Positions 7,099 to 15,763 of a stretch of DNA of 43,458 nucleotides are shown piece by piece. Origin of the DNA: Rubrivivax sp. Its GTDB lineage: Bacteria; Pseudomonadota; Gammaproteobacteria; Burkholderiales; Burkholderiaceae_C. Below the pieces are notes generated by a model, which saw only the letters and a program-made list of their open reading frames with translations, searched no databases and had not been told where the DNA came from. Location of the stretch: contig JAURZK010000199.1 in assembly GCA_030653505.1 (NCBI GenBank), positions 1 to 43,458 of the forward strand, read 5' to 3'. The translations under genes were made by a program, and so were the position numbers. The number at the start of each line of letters is the position of its first letter. Within the stretch, counting starts at the first letter, position 1.

Positions 7099-8157
7099 AT
7101 GGACACGCGGAACTGGATGCTTCGGTGCCGGCACGGCGCCGCGGTGGTGTTGCTGGCCGGGCTGGCCGCCTGTGGCGGCGGAGGGGGTGGCGGCGGCGGC
7201 AGCGAACCGCCCGCGGGCCTGGCGGGCAACTTCTTCCCGCTGGCGGTGGGTGACCGTTGGGTCTACGACATCGGCAGCGGCGCGGCCTTGACGGTGCGCG
7301 CCAGCGGCACACGCACTGTGGATGGGCAGACCGGCATCGTCGTGCTCACCGAAGACCCGACGGACGGCAGCGCCGAGTCGGTCTACATCGTCACCGCCGC
7401 GGCTGTCCGGCAGGTGCCAACCCTCGGCGGCGACCCGCTGGTCAGCGCCATCGGTCCGCTCGACGTGATGCGCTTTCCGCTGGTCGCCGGCGACCGTTGG
7501 ACCCAGATCGACAAGACCCTGGACACCGGCATGGACTTCGACGGCGACGGGCGCCTGGAGCGCGCCACCGTGCATTCCGAGGTGCAGGTGATCGGACTGG
7601 AGACCGTCACCACCCCGGTGGCCACCTTCACCGGCAGCCTGCACCAGCGCACCACGCTGACCGTCGGCGTGATGCTCACGTCGATGCCGCAGACCATCAC
7701 CGTCGTCACCACCGTCGACGACTGGTACGCGCCCGACATCGGCCCGGTGCGCACCACCCTGCTCATCACCAGCCAGGGCGTGAGCGAGACGCAGACGGTG
7801 GCGTTGACGGCTTACCGCGTCGGCACGCTGCGCAGCGACGAGGTGGCGCCGACGGTGCTGGCCGTCACGCCCGCCGACGGCGGGACGATGCGCGCCGACG
7901 GACATCTTGTGGTGAACTTCAGCGAGGCGATGGACTTTGGCTCCGTTGCGGCCGCGGTCACGCTCACCACAACTGGCGGGCAGCCGGTGCCGCTGAGCGT
8001 CTCGGCGCAGGGCAACAGCTACAGCTTCCACAGCAGCGGCGGCCTGGCCACCGGGCGCTACACGGCGCGCGTCGCCACCGGCGCCGCCGACCTGTTCGGC
8101 AACCCGCTGGCCCAGGCCACCACCTGGACCTTCGACATCGTCGCCACCGGGCCGTAG
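7099..8157 (+). CDS. Lipoprotein with poly-glycine linker and C-terminal SbsA-type Ig-like domain
   Basis: A 352-residue predicted lipoprotein. The signal peptide ends in the lipobox LAAC at about residues 22-25, followed directly by nine glycines, a flexible tether common in Burkholderiales surface lipoproteins. The middle (about 40-245) is a Thr/Val-rich beta domain starting 'FFPLAVGDRWVYDI', with an Asp/Gly-rich loop 'DFDGDGRLE' that could bind calcium. The last 100 residues ('APTVLAVTPADGG' to 'TTWTFDIV') look like a bacterial Ig-like Big_5 domain. An AAGAGG ribosome site precedes the ATG at 7099. It appears monocistronic. The function is unknown; a surface-displayed role is inferred. Confidence 0.85.
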   Translation: MDTRNWMLRCRHGAAVVLLAGLAACGGGGGGGGGSEPPAGLAGNFFPLAVGDRWVYDIGSGAALTVRASGTRTVDGQTGIVVLTEDPTDGSAESVYIVTAAAVRQVPTLGGDPLVSAIGPLDVMRFPLVAGDRWTQIDKTLDTGMDFDGDGRLERATVHSEVQVIGLETVTTPVATFTGSLHQRTTLTVGVMLTSMPQTITVVTTVDDWYAPDIGPVRTTLLITSQGVSETQTVALTAYRVGTLRSDEVAPTVLAVTPADGGTMRADGHLVVNFSEAMDFGSVAAAVTLTTTGGQPVPLSVSAQGNSYSFHSSGGLATGRYTARVATGAADLFGNPLAQATTWTFDIVATGP

Positions 8158-8167
8158 GCGGCGCGGG

Positions 8168-8173
8168 CAGAAT
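8168..8173 (+). promoter_or_regulatory. Candidate -10 element upstream of gshA
   Basis: CAGAAT followed by GG matches the -10-like pattern seen before other genes here. It lies about 160 nt upstream of the gshA start in a 177-bp gap. No clear -35 is visible. Confidence 0.25.
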
Positions 8174-8334
8174 GGGCGCGCGGCGGCGAGTTGCGGTGCC
8201 TGTGCCCCGCCCGCCGTCGATGTTTTGCCCAGCCTTCAGCACGAAAACCGCTGAACCCTTACGCTTGCGCGCCTGCCGAAGACCATCGGCGGCCCGAGAC
8301 CCGGCCCCAGCGCCGCTGCCCCTGAAGAGCCCGC

Positions 8335-9858
8335 ATGACCCTGGCCCACCGACTGCAAGGCCTGTCGCCCGATCGATTGCTCGGCATCCGCCGTGGCATC
8401 GAGAAGGAAAGCCTGCGCGCACGCCCAGACGGCTCGCTGGCGCTGACACCACACCCGGCCGCGCTGGGTTCGCCGCTGACGCACCCTCACATCACCACCG
8501 ACTACAGCGAGAGCCAGCTCGAGCTCATCACCGGCGTGCACGGCGGCGTCGAGAGCTGCCTGGACGAACTGACGCACATCCACCAGTTCGTCTACCGCAC
8601 GCTGGCCCAGGCCGGCGACGAGCGTCTGTGGGTGGGCAGCATGCCCTGCGGCCTGCCCACCGACGAGACGATTCCGCTGGGCCGCTACGGCAGCAGCAAC
8701 ATCGGCCGCGCCAAGAGCGTCTACCGCATGGGCCTGGGCCACCGCTACGGCAGGCGCATGCAGACCATCAGCGGCATCCACTACAACTGGTCGATGCCGG
8801 GCCTGAGCAACGAAGAACACTTCGCGCTCATCCGCAACTTCCGCCGCCACGCCTTCCTGCTGCTGACGCTGTTCGGCGCCAGCCCTGCGGTGTGCCCCAG
8901 TTTCGTCGCCGGGCGCGACCACGGGCTGCAGCGCCTGAGCGAACACACGCTGTACCACCCCTACGCCACCAGCCTGCGCATGGGTCGGCTGGGCTACCAG
9001 AGCGAGGCGCAGTCGCAGCTGGCCGTCAGCTACAACAGCATGGAGCGTTATGCCGATTCGCTGCACGACGCGCTGACTCGGCCCTACCCGGCCTACGAGC
9101 AGATCGGCATCCGCAACCTGGGCGGCGAGTACAACCAGCTCGCGACCACGCTGCTGCAGATCGAGAACGAGTTCTACGGCACCATCCGCCCCAAGCGCGT
9201 GATCCGAAGCGGCGAACGCCCGCTGCACGCGCTGCGTGAACGCGGCGTCGAGTACGTCGAGGTGCGCTGCATGGACCTCGACCCCTTCGAGCCGGTGGGC
9301 ATCAACGCGCGCACCGTGCGCTTCCTCGACGTCTTCCTGCTGCACTGCCTGCTGCACGACAGCCCGCCCGACACGCCAGAAGAGATCGCCGAGCTGGGCC
9401 GCAACCAGCACCACACCGCCGCCCACGGCCGCGAACCCGGGCTGAAGCTCGAACGCCGGGGCCGACGCGTGCTGCTGGCCGACTGGGCCCACGAACTGCT
9501 GGAAGGCTGCGAGCCCATCGCAGCGGCGCTCGACCACGCCCACGGCATCCACGACTACAGCGCCGCGGTGGCCGCCGCGAAGGCGGCGCTGGTCGCGCCC
9601 TCGACGCTGCCTTCGGCGCGTGCGCTGGCCACCATCGAAGCCGATTTCGACCAACGCTACACCGCCTTCATCCGCGCCCAGTCGGCGCAGACGCTGATGC
9701 ACATGCTGGCGCTGCCCTGGGCGCGAGAGCAGCAGTCCAACTTCGAGGCCATGGCGCGTGTCTCGGTGCTGCGCCAGAAGGCGCTGGAAGCCGAGGACAC
9801 GGTGGACTTCGAGGCCTTCCGCCAGTGGTACGTGGCGGAAGAGCACCTGCACGTCTGA
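8335..9858 (+). CDS. gshA: Glutamate-cysteine ligase
   Basis: A 507-residue enzyme of the E. coli-type class I family (E. coli GshA is 518 residues). It makes gamma-glutamylcysteine from Glu, Cys and ATP, the first and limiting step of glutathione synthesis, in the cytoplasm. Family blocks are 'GIRRGIEKESLR', 'HITTDYSESQLELIT' (acidic metal/ATP ligands), 'GSMPCGLP', 'GRYGSSNIGRAKSVYR', 'MQTISGIHYNWS' and 'EYVEVRCMDLDPFEPVGI'. The ATG at 8335 aligns with the start of homologs, with a weak GAAGAG upstream. gshB is not in the window. The formaldehyde dehydrogenase at the right end uses the glutathione this pathway supplies, but the two genes are 33 kb apart. Confidence 0.97.
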   Translation: MTLAHRLQGLSPDRLLGIRRGIEKESLRARPDGSLALTPHPAALGSPLTHPHITTDYSESQLELITGVHGGVESCLDELTHIHQFVYRTLAQAGDERLWVGSMPCGLPTDETIPLGRYGSSNIGRAKSVYRMGLGHRYGRRMQTISGIHYNWSMPGLSNEEHFALIRNFRRHAFLLLTLFGASPAVCPSFVAGRDHGLQRLSEHTLYHPYATSLRMGRLGYQSEAQSQLAVSYNSMERYADSLHDALTRPYPAYEQIGIRNLGGEYNQLATTLLQIENEFYGTIRPKRVIRSGERPLHALRERGVEYVEVRCMDLDPFEPVGINARTVRFLDVFLLHCLLHDSPPDTPEEIAELGRNQHHTAAHGREPGLKLERRGRRVLLADWAHELLEGCEPIAAALDHAHGIHDYSAAVAAAKAALVAPSTLPSARALATIEADFDQRYTAFIRAQSAQTLMHMLALPWAREQQSNFEAMARVSVLRQKALEAEDTVDFEAFRQWYVAEEHLHV

Positions 9859-9865
9859 GCGCCGG

Positions 9866-9885
9866 CGCGAGCGCCTATGCTCGCG
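9866..9885 (+). terminator. Stem-loop after gshA
   Basis: CGCGAGC and GCTCGCG pair over 7 bp around a 6-nt loop, starting 8 nt after the gshA stop. A weak TCTT follows. The loop and descending arm also contain TATGCT (9876-9881), a possible -10 element for the serine hydrolase gene at 9917. Confidence 0.45.
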
Positions 9886-9916
9886 TCTTGCATCGATACC
9901 GGGTTCGGGACAAGGC

Positions 9917-11455
9917 ATGAGCACTCGACGACACGCACTGGCCTGGACGGCGGGCGGCCTGCTGTCCGCGTCCGGCGTCAGCGTGTGGGCACAGCCCGCC
10001 GAGGCGACCGCGGACCCGCTGACCGGCCTCGACGGCTGGCTGGACGCGCAGCGTGTGGGCTGGCGCGTGCCGGCCCTGGCGGTGGCATTGGTGAAGGACG
10101 GCGAGGTCGTCTACCTCAAGGCCTTCGGCTTCCGCGACGCCGCACAGTCCTTGCCGGTGAACACCGAGACGATCTTCCGCGCCGGCTCGGTCACCAAGGC
10201 CTTCGGCGCCGCCACCGTGGCGCTGCTGGTCGACGAGGGCCGGATGTCGTGGGACGCGCCCGTCACCACCTACATCCCCGAACTGCGCTTTGCCGGCGGC
10301 GACGCCTACAGCGCCATCACCCTGCGCGACATGCTGAGCCACCGCACGGGACTGCCTCGCCATGAACTGCTCTGGTACAACAACCAGAGCCTGACGCGCC
10401 AGGCCCTGGTGGCGCGCATGCCCCACCTGGAGATGAGTGCACCGCTGCGCACGCGCTACCAGTACAACAACCTGATGGTCGTGCTGGCCGGCCTGGCCGT
10501 CGAGCGTGTCACCGGGCAGACCTGGGAAGCCTTCACCCGCTCGCGCCTGCTGGCGCCGCTGGGCATGACGCGCGTGAATCTCTCGGCGCCGGAGATGGCG
10601 CCCGACCCCAACCACGCCGTCGGCCACACACACCATGCTGCGCGCCGGCTGGTGCCGGTGCCCTTGAGGCACGACCCGCTGCTGGGCCCGGCCGGTGCCG
10701 TCAACACCAGCATCGGCGAGCTCGCCAAGTGGGTGCAGCTGCAACTGGGCCGCGGACAGTTCGAAGGCCGCCGGCTGATCTCGCCCGCTGCCATGGCTGC
10801 GATGTGGGAACCGCTGATGGCCACCGGCCCCGCACCCGCACGGGCCGATGCCCCGCGCAGCCATGTCGGCATGGGTTGGCGCATCGACCGCTACCGCGAC
10901 ACCTTGCGGGTGGCGCATGGGGGCGACCTCAACGGCTTCACCTCGCGCGTGGTGCTGCTGCCGGAGAAGAACGCCGGGCTGGCCGTGCTCGTCAACCATG
11001 GCAGCCACCCGCTGCCCAATGCCGTGACGCCCGATCTGCTGGACCGCTTGCTGGGCTTGACGCCGGAGGGCAACGCGGCGAAGGTCATGGCCAGGCGCAA
11101 CGCGGTCGAAAGCGCTGCGCTGCGGGCCGCTGGCGAGGCGCCGGCCACGAACGCCGCCCTCACCTGGCCGCCGCGTTTGCGCGGCGCCTATGTCGGCCGC
11201 TACAGCCACCCGGGTTATGGCGAGCTGACGGTCGGCAACGCCGGCGAGGCCCTCGCCGTGCGCTACAACGACATGCCGGCGCAGCTCAGGCACCGGCAGG
11301 GCGAGCTCTTCGAGACGCACACCGAGCGCCCGGAGCACGGCGACTTCTCCGGTCTGAAGCTGGTCTTCCAGGGCGACGACAAGGCGGGCCCCACCGGCAT
11401 TGCCGCCGACATGCAGGAGGGCGTGCAGCCGATCCTGTTCCGGCGCACCGCCTAA
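9917..11455 (+). CDS. Serine hydrolase, class C beta-lactamase family, exported
   Basis: A 512-residue exported protein. The signal peptide has a Tat-like 'STRRHALAW' and ends near WAQPAEA. The beta-lactamase/transpeptidase fold shows all three motifs: S91-V-T-K94 (nucleophile and base), Y183-x-N185 in 'YQYNN', and a KTG-equivalent 'HGGDLNGF'. The C-terminal 110 residues ('LRGAYVGRYSHPGYGELTV' onward) form a DUF3471-like beta domain. Relatives include esterases, D-aminopeptidases and penicillin-binding-like peptidases, so true beta-lactamase activity should not be assumed. It is followed 27 nt later by an AmiD-like amidase, so a role in peptidoglycan or D-amino-acid peptide turnover is plausible but inferred. 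Confidence 0.9.
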   Translation: MSTRRHALAWTAGGLLSASGVSVWAQPAEATADPLTGLDGWLDAQRVGWRVPALAVALVKDGEVVYLKAFGFRDAAQSLPVNTETIFRAGSVTKAFGAATVALLVDEGRMSWDAPVTTYIPELRFAGGDAYSAITLRDMLSHRTGLPRHELLWYNNQSLTRQALVARMPHLEMSAPLRTRYQYNNLMVVLAGLAVERVTGQTWEAFTRSRLLAPLGMTRVNLSAPEMAPDPNHAVGHTHHAARRLVPVPLRHDPLLGPAGAVNTSIGELAKWVQLQLGRGQFEGRRLISPAAMAAMWEPLMATGPAPARADAPRSHVGMGWRIDRYRDTLRVAHGGDLNGFTSRVVLLPEKNAGLAVLVNHGSHPLPNAVTPDLLDRLLGLTPEGNAAKVMARRNAVESAALRAAGEAPATNAALTWPPRLRGAYVGRYSHPGYGELTVGNAGEALAVRYNDMPAQLRHRQGELFETHTERPEHGDFSGLKLVFQGDDKAGPTGIAADMQEGVQPILFRRTA

Positions 11456-11482
11456 GCACAGCCGGCGAACACCGTGAGCCTC

Positions 11483-12403
11483 ATGACCCGACGACTGCAC
11501 TCCCGTGCCAGCCCGCTGCTCGCGGCACTGCTGTGCGCGCTGATGGCCGGCTGCGCCACCGCCCCGCCGGGCCCGCCCACCACCACCGAAGGCGGCGTGC
11601 CCATCGACGCCACACGTACGGCGCGGGGCCAGGACAGCCGCGTGCTCTTCCTCGTCATCCACTACACGGTGGCGAACTTCCCGCTGTCGATGAGAATCCT
11701 CACCGAGCGCGAAGTCTCGGCGCACTACCTGCTCAGCGACGAGAGCCCGCCGCGCATCTACCGCCTGGTCGACGAAAACCGCCGCGCCTGGCACTCGGGC
11801 GGCAGCGCCTGGGGGCCGAACAAGCGGCTGAACAGCAGCAGCATCGGCATCGAGATCGTGCACCCGGGTTTCATCCAGGGGCCGAACGGCCAGCGGCTCT
11901 ACCTGCCTTTCCCGAAGGCACAGATCGACGCGCTGGTCCCCCTGGTGCAGGACATCGTCAGGCGCCACCAGATCCACCCCGAGCGCATCCTGGGCCACGG
12001 CGAGGTCACGCCGTCGTACAAGGAAGACCCCGGCCCCACCTTCCCCTGGAAGCTGTTCGCCGACCTGGGCATCACCCCGCCCTGGCCCGACGCCGCGCGT
12101 GTGGCGGCGCAGCGCGCCCTCTTCGAGGTTCAGCTGCCCGATGTGGCCTGGTTCCAGATGGCGCTGGCCAAACACGGTTACGCCGTCGAGCCCACCGGTG
12201 TCTTCGACCGCCAGACCGAGCGCGTGCTGATGAACTTCCAGATGCGCTATCGGCCCGGCGACTACGCCGGCCAGCCCGATGCCGAAAGCGCCGCGCTGCT
12301 GTGGGTGCTGACGCAGCCGGGCGCTGCCGGCACGCCACCGGACGCCGCGCTGGCGCCTCCCGACCGCCCCGACCCGCCGCCCCCGCCCCCGGCGATGCGC
12401 TGA
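11483..12403 (+). CDS. AmiD-like N-acetylmuramoyl-L-alanine amidase lipoprotein
   Basis: A 306-residue lipoprotein with lipobox LMAGC (C24). The Amidase_2 zinc domain spans about 50-195: likely ligands are H60 in 'LVIHYT', H172 in 'LGHGEV' and D182 in 'KEDPGPTFPW', the arrangement of E. coli AmiD. A peptidoglycan-binding domain follows at about 215-280 (VFDRQTERVLMNFQ), then a Pro-rich tail. It would cleave the bond between MurNAc and L-Ala in murein or anhydro-muropeptides, probably anchored in the outer membrane. I chose ATG 11483; a GTG at 11474 in frame would add three residues. Its TGA overlaps the next gene's ATG by one base. Confidence 0.9.
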   Translation: MTRRLHSRASPLLAALLCALMAGCATAPPGPPTTTEGGVPIDATRTARGQDSRVLFLVIHYTVANFPLSMRILTEREVSAHYLLSDESPPRIYRLVDENRRAWHSGGSAWGPNKRLNSSSIGIEIVHPGFIQGPNGQRLYLPFPKAQIDALVPLVQDIVRRHQIHPERILGHGEVTPSYKEDPGPTFPWKLFADLGITPPWPDAARVAAQRALFEVQLPDVAWFQMALAKHGYAVEPTGVFDRQTERVLMNFQMRYRPGDYAGQPDAESAALLWVLTQPGAAGTPPDAALAPPDRPDPPPPPPAMR

Positions 12404-12828
12404 TGGCAGACCCCGCCGGCTACTCGGGCACGCCGCTGGCGAAGAAGCTGGGCATCGTGGCCGGCAGCCGCGTGGCCCTGCTGCAGCCCCCGGCCGGGCT
12501 GCCGGCGTGGCTGGCGCCGCTGCCCGAAGGCGTGGTCTTCCAAACCCAGGTCTCGGCGCAGACCGACCTGGCACAGCTCTTTGTCACCGAGCAGGCCGTG
12601 CTGGTGCGCGAGCTGGCCGTGCTGCGCGCACAACTGCGTCCCGACGCCGCGCTGTGGGTGTCGTGGCCGAAGAAGAGCAGCCGAAAGCCAACCGACATCA
12701 CCGAAGACCGCATCCGCGAAGCCGCGCTGCCGCTGGACTTCGTCGACGTGAAGGTGTGCGCTGTGAACGAGGTCTGGTCGGGTCTGAAGCTGGTGCTGCG
12801 CAAGGCGCTGCGCGGCGCATCGCGGTGA
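12403..12828 (+). CDS. DUF3052 domain protein
   Basis: A 141-residue cytoplasmic protein. Signs of the DUF3052 family are 'YSGTPLAKKLGI', 'VALLQPPAGL', 'LWVSWPKKSS', 'DITEDRIREAALPLDFVDVKVCAVNEVWSGLKLV'-type order near the C-terminus. The family has no assigned biochemical function. The start overlaps the amidase stop (TGATG), so it is translated from the same mRNA. It has no export signal although its neighbours are envelope proteins, so the link may be only transcriptional. Confidence 0.88.
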   Translation: MADPAGYSGTPLAKKLGIVAGSRVALLQPPAGLPAWLAPLPEGVVFQTQVSAQTDLAQLFVTEQAVLVRELAVLRAQLRPDAALWVSWPKKSSRKPTDITEDRIREAALPLDFVDVKVCAVNEVWSGLKLVLRKALRGASR

Positions 12829-12861
12829 CTGCGGTCGCACGGCCGCTGCCGCGAGCCGGGC

Positions 12862-12867
12862 TAGCAT
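12862..12867 (+). promoter_or_regulatory. Candidate -10 element of a leaderless transcript
   Basis: TAGCAT, in the context GGGCTAGCATCGTC, ends 7 nt before the ATG at 12875. No Shine-Dalgarno sequence is present. This spacing would put the transcription start at or next to the start codon. Confidence 0.4.
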
Positions 12868-12874
12868 CGTCGCC

Positions 12875-13093
12875 ATGAAGCCAAGCACCCTCTTTGCCGC
12901 GCCGGCGCTGGCCGTCGGCCTGCTGCTGTCGGCCTGCAGCACCCAGAGCGGCTACGTGACGATGATGGAGATGCGCAAGCAGGAATGCCGCAAGCTGCCC
13001 GACCTGGCCGAACGTGCACGCTGCGAGAAGGACGCCGACCGCTCCTACGACAGCTACAAGGGCGAGGCCGAGACGGCCAGGCGCAAGCCGTGA
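12875..13093 (+). CDS. Small lipoprotein of unknown function
   Basis: A 72-residue protein with a typical lipoprotein signal (MKPSTLF, a hydrophobic core, lipobox LLSAC at C21). The mature part is only about 52 residues, highly charged, with two more cysteines (C38 and C50) that could form one disulfide, and a C-terminal Lys/Arg/Glu helix. It has good codon usage and its own likely promoter. It precedes the GHL10 lipoprotein by 10 nt. No named family is recognised. Confidence 0.78.
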   Translation: MKPSTLFAAPALAVGLLLSACSTQSGYVTMMEMRKQECRKLPDLAERARCEKDADRSYDSYKGEAETARRKP

Positions 13094-13103
13094 GGGCAAC
13101 GCC

Positions 13104-14723
13104 TTGAAGCGCCGCAGCCTGGGCGCTGCGGCCCTGGCCACAGTTGCCGGCTGCGCCGGCATGGCGCCGCCGGTGATGCAGTCCGAAACGCCGCCGTCGC
13201 CTGCCGCCCCGCCAAACGCTGCGGTCGAGGGGCCGCCGCCTGCACCGCGCGAGTTCCGCGCCGCCTGGGTGGCCACGGTGGCCAACATCGACTGGCCCAG
13301 CCGACCCGGCTTGAGCGCAGCCGCGCTGCGCGCCGAGGCGCTGGTGCTGCTGGAAGGTGCACGCCGGCTCGGCCTGAACGCGCTCATCCTGCAGGTGCGC
13401 CCGGCCGGCGACGCCATCTTCCCCAGCACGCTGGAACCGTGGACCGAATACCTCTCGGGCGAACAGGGTCGCGCCCCTTGGGCCGCCGGCGAAGCGCCCT
13501 GGGACCCGCTGGCCTTCTGGGTCGCCGAGGCGCACCGCCGCGGCATGGAACTGCACGCCTGGTTCAACCCCTACCGCGCCCGCCACAGCACGGCGAAGAG
13601 CCCGCTGGTGGCACCGCACATCGGCCAGCGCCTGCCCGGCGTGGTGAAGGCCTACGGCGACATGTTGTGGATGGACCCCGCCGAACCCGCTGCGGCCGCG
13701 CACACCCTGGCCGTGGTGGCCGACGTGCTGCGCCGCTACGACATCGACGGCGTGCACATCGACGACTACTTCTACCCCTATCCGCTGCCGCTGCCGGGAT
13801 CACCCCCGGCCCCGCCTGGCGGCCCGCCGGGGCCCGAGTTGCCCTTTCCCGACGACGAAGCCTGGGCGCGTTACCAGCGCAGCGGCGGGGTGCTCAGCCG
13901 CGACGACTGGCGGCGCGCGCAGGTCGACCAGTTCGTGCAGGCACTGCAGCGCACGGTGCGCGAAGTGAAACCCTGGGTGCGCTTCGGCATCAGCCCCTTC
14001 GGCCTGCCGCGGCCCGACCGGCGGCCTGCGGGCATCACCGGCTTCAGCCAGTTCGACAAGCTCTACGCCGACGCCGAACGCTGGCTCGAAAACGGCTGGC
14101 TCGACTACTGGGCGCCGCAGCTCTACTGGCCCATCATGCGTGAAGGCCAGCAGTTCCCCGTGCTGCTGGACTACTGGCTCGCCCAGAACCCGCTGCAGCG
14201 CCATGTCTGGCCGGGGCTGTTCACCAGCAAGGTGGGCGCACCCAGCACACCCTGGCCGGCGCGTGAAGTGGCGGACCAGGTGGACATGCTGCGCAGCCGC
14301 GCCGGGCCGGGCGCCTACGGGCCGCTGGGTGCCACTGGCCACATCCACTTCAGCCTGATCGCGCTGCATCAGGACCGCGAAGGCCTGGCCACGACGCTGG
14401 CCCGCGGCGCCTACGCGCAGCCGGCGCTGGTGCCCGCGACGCCCTGGCTGAACGCGCCGGCCGTCGGCGTGGCGGGGCTGCGGCGGCAGAACGGGCGTGT
14501 GCGCATCGAACCCGCGGTGGCCGGTGCCGCGCCGGTGCGCTGGGCCGTGTGGCGGCGCCAAGCGGGCACGCCACCCCGCTGGCTCTTCACCGCGCTGCCG
14601 CCCGGGGCTCAGGACATCGATCCCGCGGGCGCCGACCTGCTGTGGGTGCAGGGCGTCGACCGTGTCGGCCAGCTCGGCCCGCGCGCGCTCATCCATCTGG
14701 ACACGACACTGAGTCCGCCATGA
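13104..14723 (+). CDS. GHL10/DUF187 family glycoside hydrolase-like lipoprotein
   Basis: About 539 residues from a TTG at 13104, preceded by GAGGG at good spacing. The N-terminus 'LKRRSLGAAALATVAGCAG' is a twin-arginine-like lipoprotein signal with lipobox VAGC. The catalytic-type TIM barrel (about 45-420) carries 'REFRAAWVATVANIDWPS', 'ALILQVRPAGDA', 'ELHAWFNPYR' and 'DGVHIDDYFYP', the acidic signature of GHL10. A C-terminal fibronectin-like beta domain follows. Members (for example B. subtilis YngK) are exported glycosidase-like proteins of poorly defined substrate. The stop overlaps the murQ start (ATGA), so the substrate may well be a cell-wall glycan. That is inferred from context. Confidence 0.9.
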   Translation: MKRRSLGAAALATVAGCAGMAPPVMQSETPPSPAAPPNAAVEGPPPAPREFRAAWVATVANIDWPSRPGLSAAALRAEALVLLEGARRLGLNALILQVRPAGDAIFPSTLEPWTEYLSGEQGRAPWAAGEAPWDPLAFWVAEAHRRGMELHAWFNPYRARHSTAKSPLVAPHIGQRLPGVVKAYGDMLWMDPAEPAAAAHTLAVVADVLRRYDIDGVHIDDYFYPYPLPLPGSPPAPPGGPPGPELPFPDDEAWARYQRSGGVLSRDDWRRAQVDQFVQALQRTVREVKPWVRFGISPFGLPRPDRRPAGITGFSQFDKLYADAERWLENGWLDYWAPQLYWPIMREGQQFPVLLDYWLAQNPLQRHVWPGLFTSKVGAPSTPWPAREVADQVDMLRSRAGPGAYGPLGATGHIHFSLIALHQDREGLATTLARGAYAQPALVPATPWLNAPAVGVAGLRRQNGRVRIEPAVAGAAPVRWAVWRRQAGTPPRWLFTALPPGAQDIDPAGADLLWVQGVDRVGQLGPRALIHLDTTLSPP

Positions 14724-15628
14724 CCTCATCCCTGCCTTCGAAGCCACCGCTGAAGACCGAGCAGCCGCACCCCGAGCACGCGGCGCTCGACCGCTACACC
14801 ACCGCCGCGCTCGTCGATGCGCTGGCCGCCGACCAGGCCGGCGCCGCTGCCGCCGTGCGCGCCGCGGGCGCTGCGCTGGCGATGGCGGTGGACGCCGCTG
14901 CGCCCCGCCTGGCCGCGGGCGGGCGGCTGGTCTACGTCGGCGCCGGCACCAGCGGTCGGCTGGGGCTGCTCGACAGTGTCGAGCTCAACCCCACCTTCTC
15001 GTGGCCATCCGAACGTGCACTCGCACTGCTGGCCGGCGGCGAGCGTGCGCTCTACCGCGCCGTCGAAGGCGCCGAGGACAGCCGCGACCAGGGCGCGGGC
15101 GACATCGCCGCGGCCGGCGTGGGGGACAAGGACGTGGTGCTGGTGCTCGCCGCTTCCGGCAGCACGCCATACGCCGTCGCCGCCGCCGAGGCCGCGCGTG
15201 CCGCGGGTGCGCTGACGGTGGGTTTCGCCAACAACCCCGGCGCGCCGCTGCTGGCGGCCTGCGAGGTGGCCGTGCTGCTCGACACCGGGCCCGAAGTCAT
15301 CGGCGGCAGCACACGCCTGAAGGCCGGCACGGCGCAGAAGATCGCGCTCAACACCTTCAGTAGCGCCGTGATGGTGAAGCTGCACAAGGTCTACGGCAAC
15401 CTGATGGTCGACGTGCGCGCCAGCAATGCCAAGCTCGTGCAGCGTGCGCTGCGCCTGACCATGCAGGCCAGCGGCGCCAGCGAGGCCGACGCACGGGTGG
15501 CGCTGGCAGCCTGCGGTTCGAGCGTGAAGACAGCCATCGTGATGCTGAGAGCGGGTATCGACGCCGCCGAGGCCGACGCGCGGCTGGCCGCCGCGATGGG
15601 CAGCGTGCACGGCGCGCTGTTGGGCTGA
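14720..15628 (+). CDS. murQ: N-acetylmuramic acid 6-phosphate etherase
   Basis: A 302-residue cytoplasmic enzyme (E. coli MurQ is 298). It removes the lactyl ether from MurNAc-6-phosphate to give GlcNAc-6-phosphate in cell-wall recycling. The sugar isomerase (SIS) domain shows 'GRLVYVGAGTSGRLGLLDSVE' with the substrate-binding Ser/Thr loop, 'RAVEGAEDSRDQGAGD' with the second catalytic glutamate, and 'VLVLAASGSTPYAV'. 'VIGGSTRLKAGTAQKIALN' is the family C-terminal signature. The ATG overlaps the stop of the GHL10 gene, indicating coupling. Neither anmK nor a MurNAc PTS gene is in the window, so the source of MurNAc-6-P must be encoded elsewhere. Confidence 0.96.
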   Translation: MTSSLPSKPPLKTEQPHPEHAALDRYTTAALVDALAADQAGAAAAVRAAGAALAMAVDAAAPRLAAGGRLVYVGAGTSGRLGLLDSVELNPTFSWPSERALALLAGGERALYRAVEGAEDSRDQGAGDIAAAGVGDKDVVLVLAASGSTPYAVAAAEAARAAGALTVGFANNPGAPLLAACEVAVLLDTGPEVIGGSTRLKAGTAQKIALNTFSSAVMVKLHKVYGNLMVDVRASNAKLVQRALRLTMQASGASEADARVALAACGSSVKTAIVMLRAGIDAAEADARLAAAMGSVHGALLG

Positions 15629-15681
15629 AGCCGACGCACCGAGGCCCGCCGCCGCGCAGCGGCCCACGACGCCGCCCACCT

Positions 15682-15697
15682 CGCCGCCTAGGCGGCG
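15682..15697. terminator. Palindrome between convergent murQ and a small secreted-protein gene
   Basis: CGCCGCCTAGGCGGCG forms a 6-bp GC stem with tetraloop CTAG, roughly midway between the murQ stop and the convergent stop at 15764. A second palindrome, GCGGCGCGCCGC (15751-15762), abuts that stop. Both lack U-tracts; bidirectional termination is plausible. Confidence 0.4.
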
Positions 15698-15763
15698 CTG
15701 GCGCACAGGCTGGACCGGCGGCGGCTTTGCATTCCCTGGTGTAGACGAGCGCGGCGCGCCGCT

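Noticed and set aside
7171..7203. G-rich tract as a regulatory repeat
   Set aside because: It encodes the poly-glycine tether after a lipobox cysteine, a common coding feature.
9875..12574. 899-codon open frame on the minus strand
   Set aside because: It is antisense to the serine hydrolase, amidase and DUF3052 genes, which have clear domains. Its product is Arg/His/Gln-rich without motifs, typical of GC-rich shadow frames.
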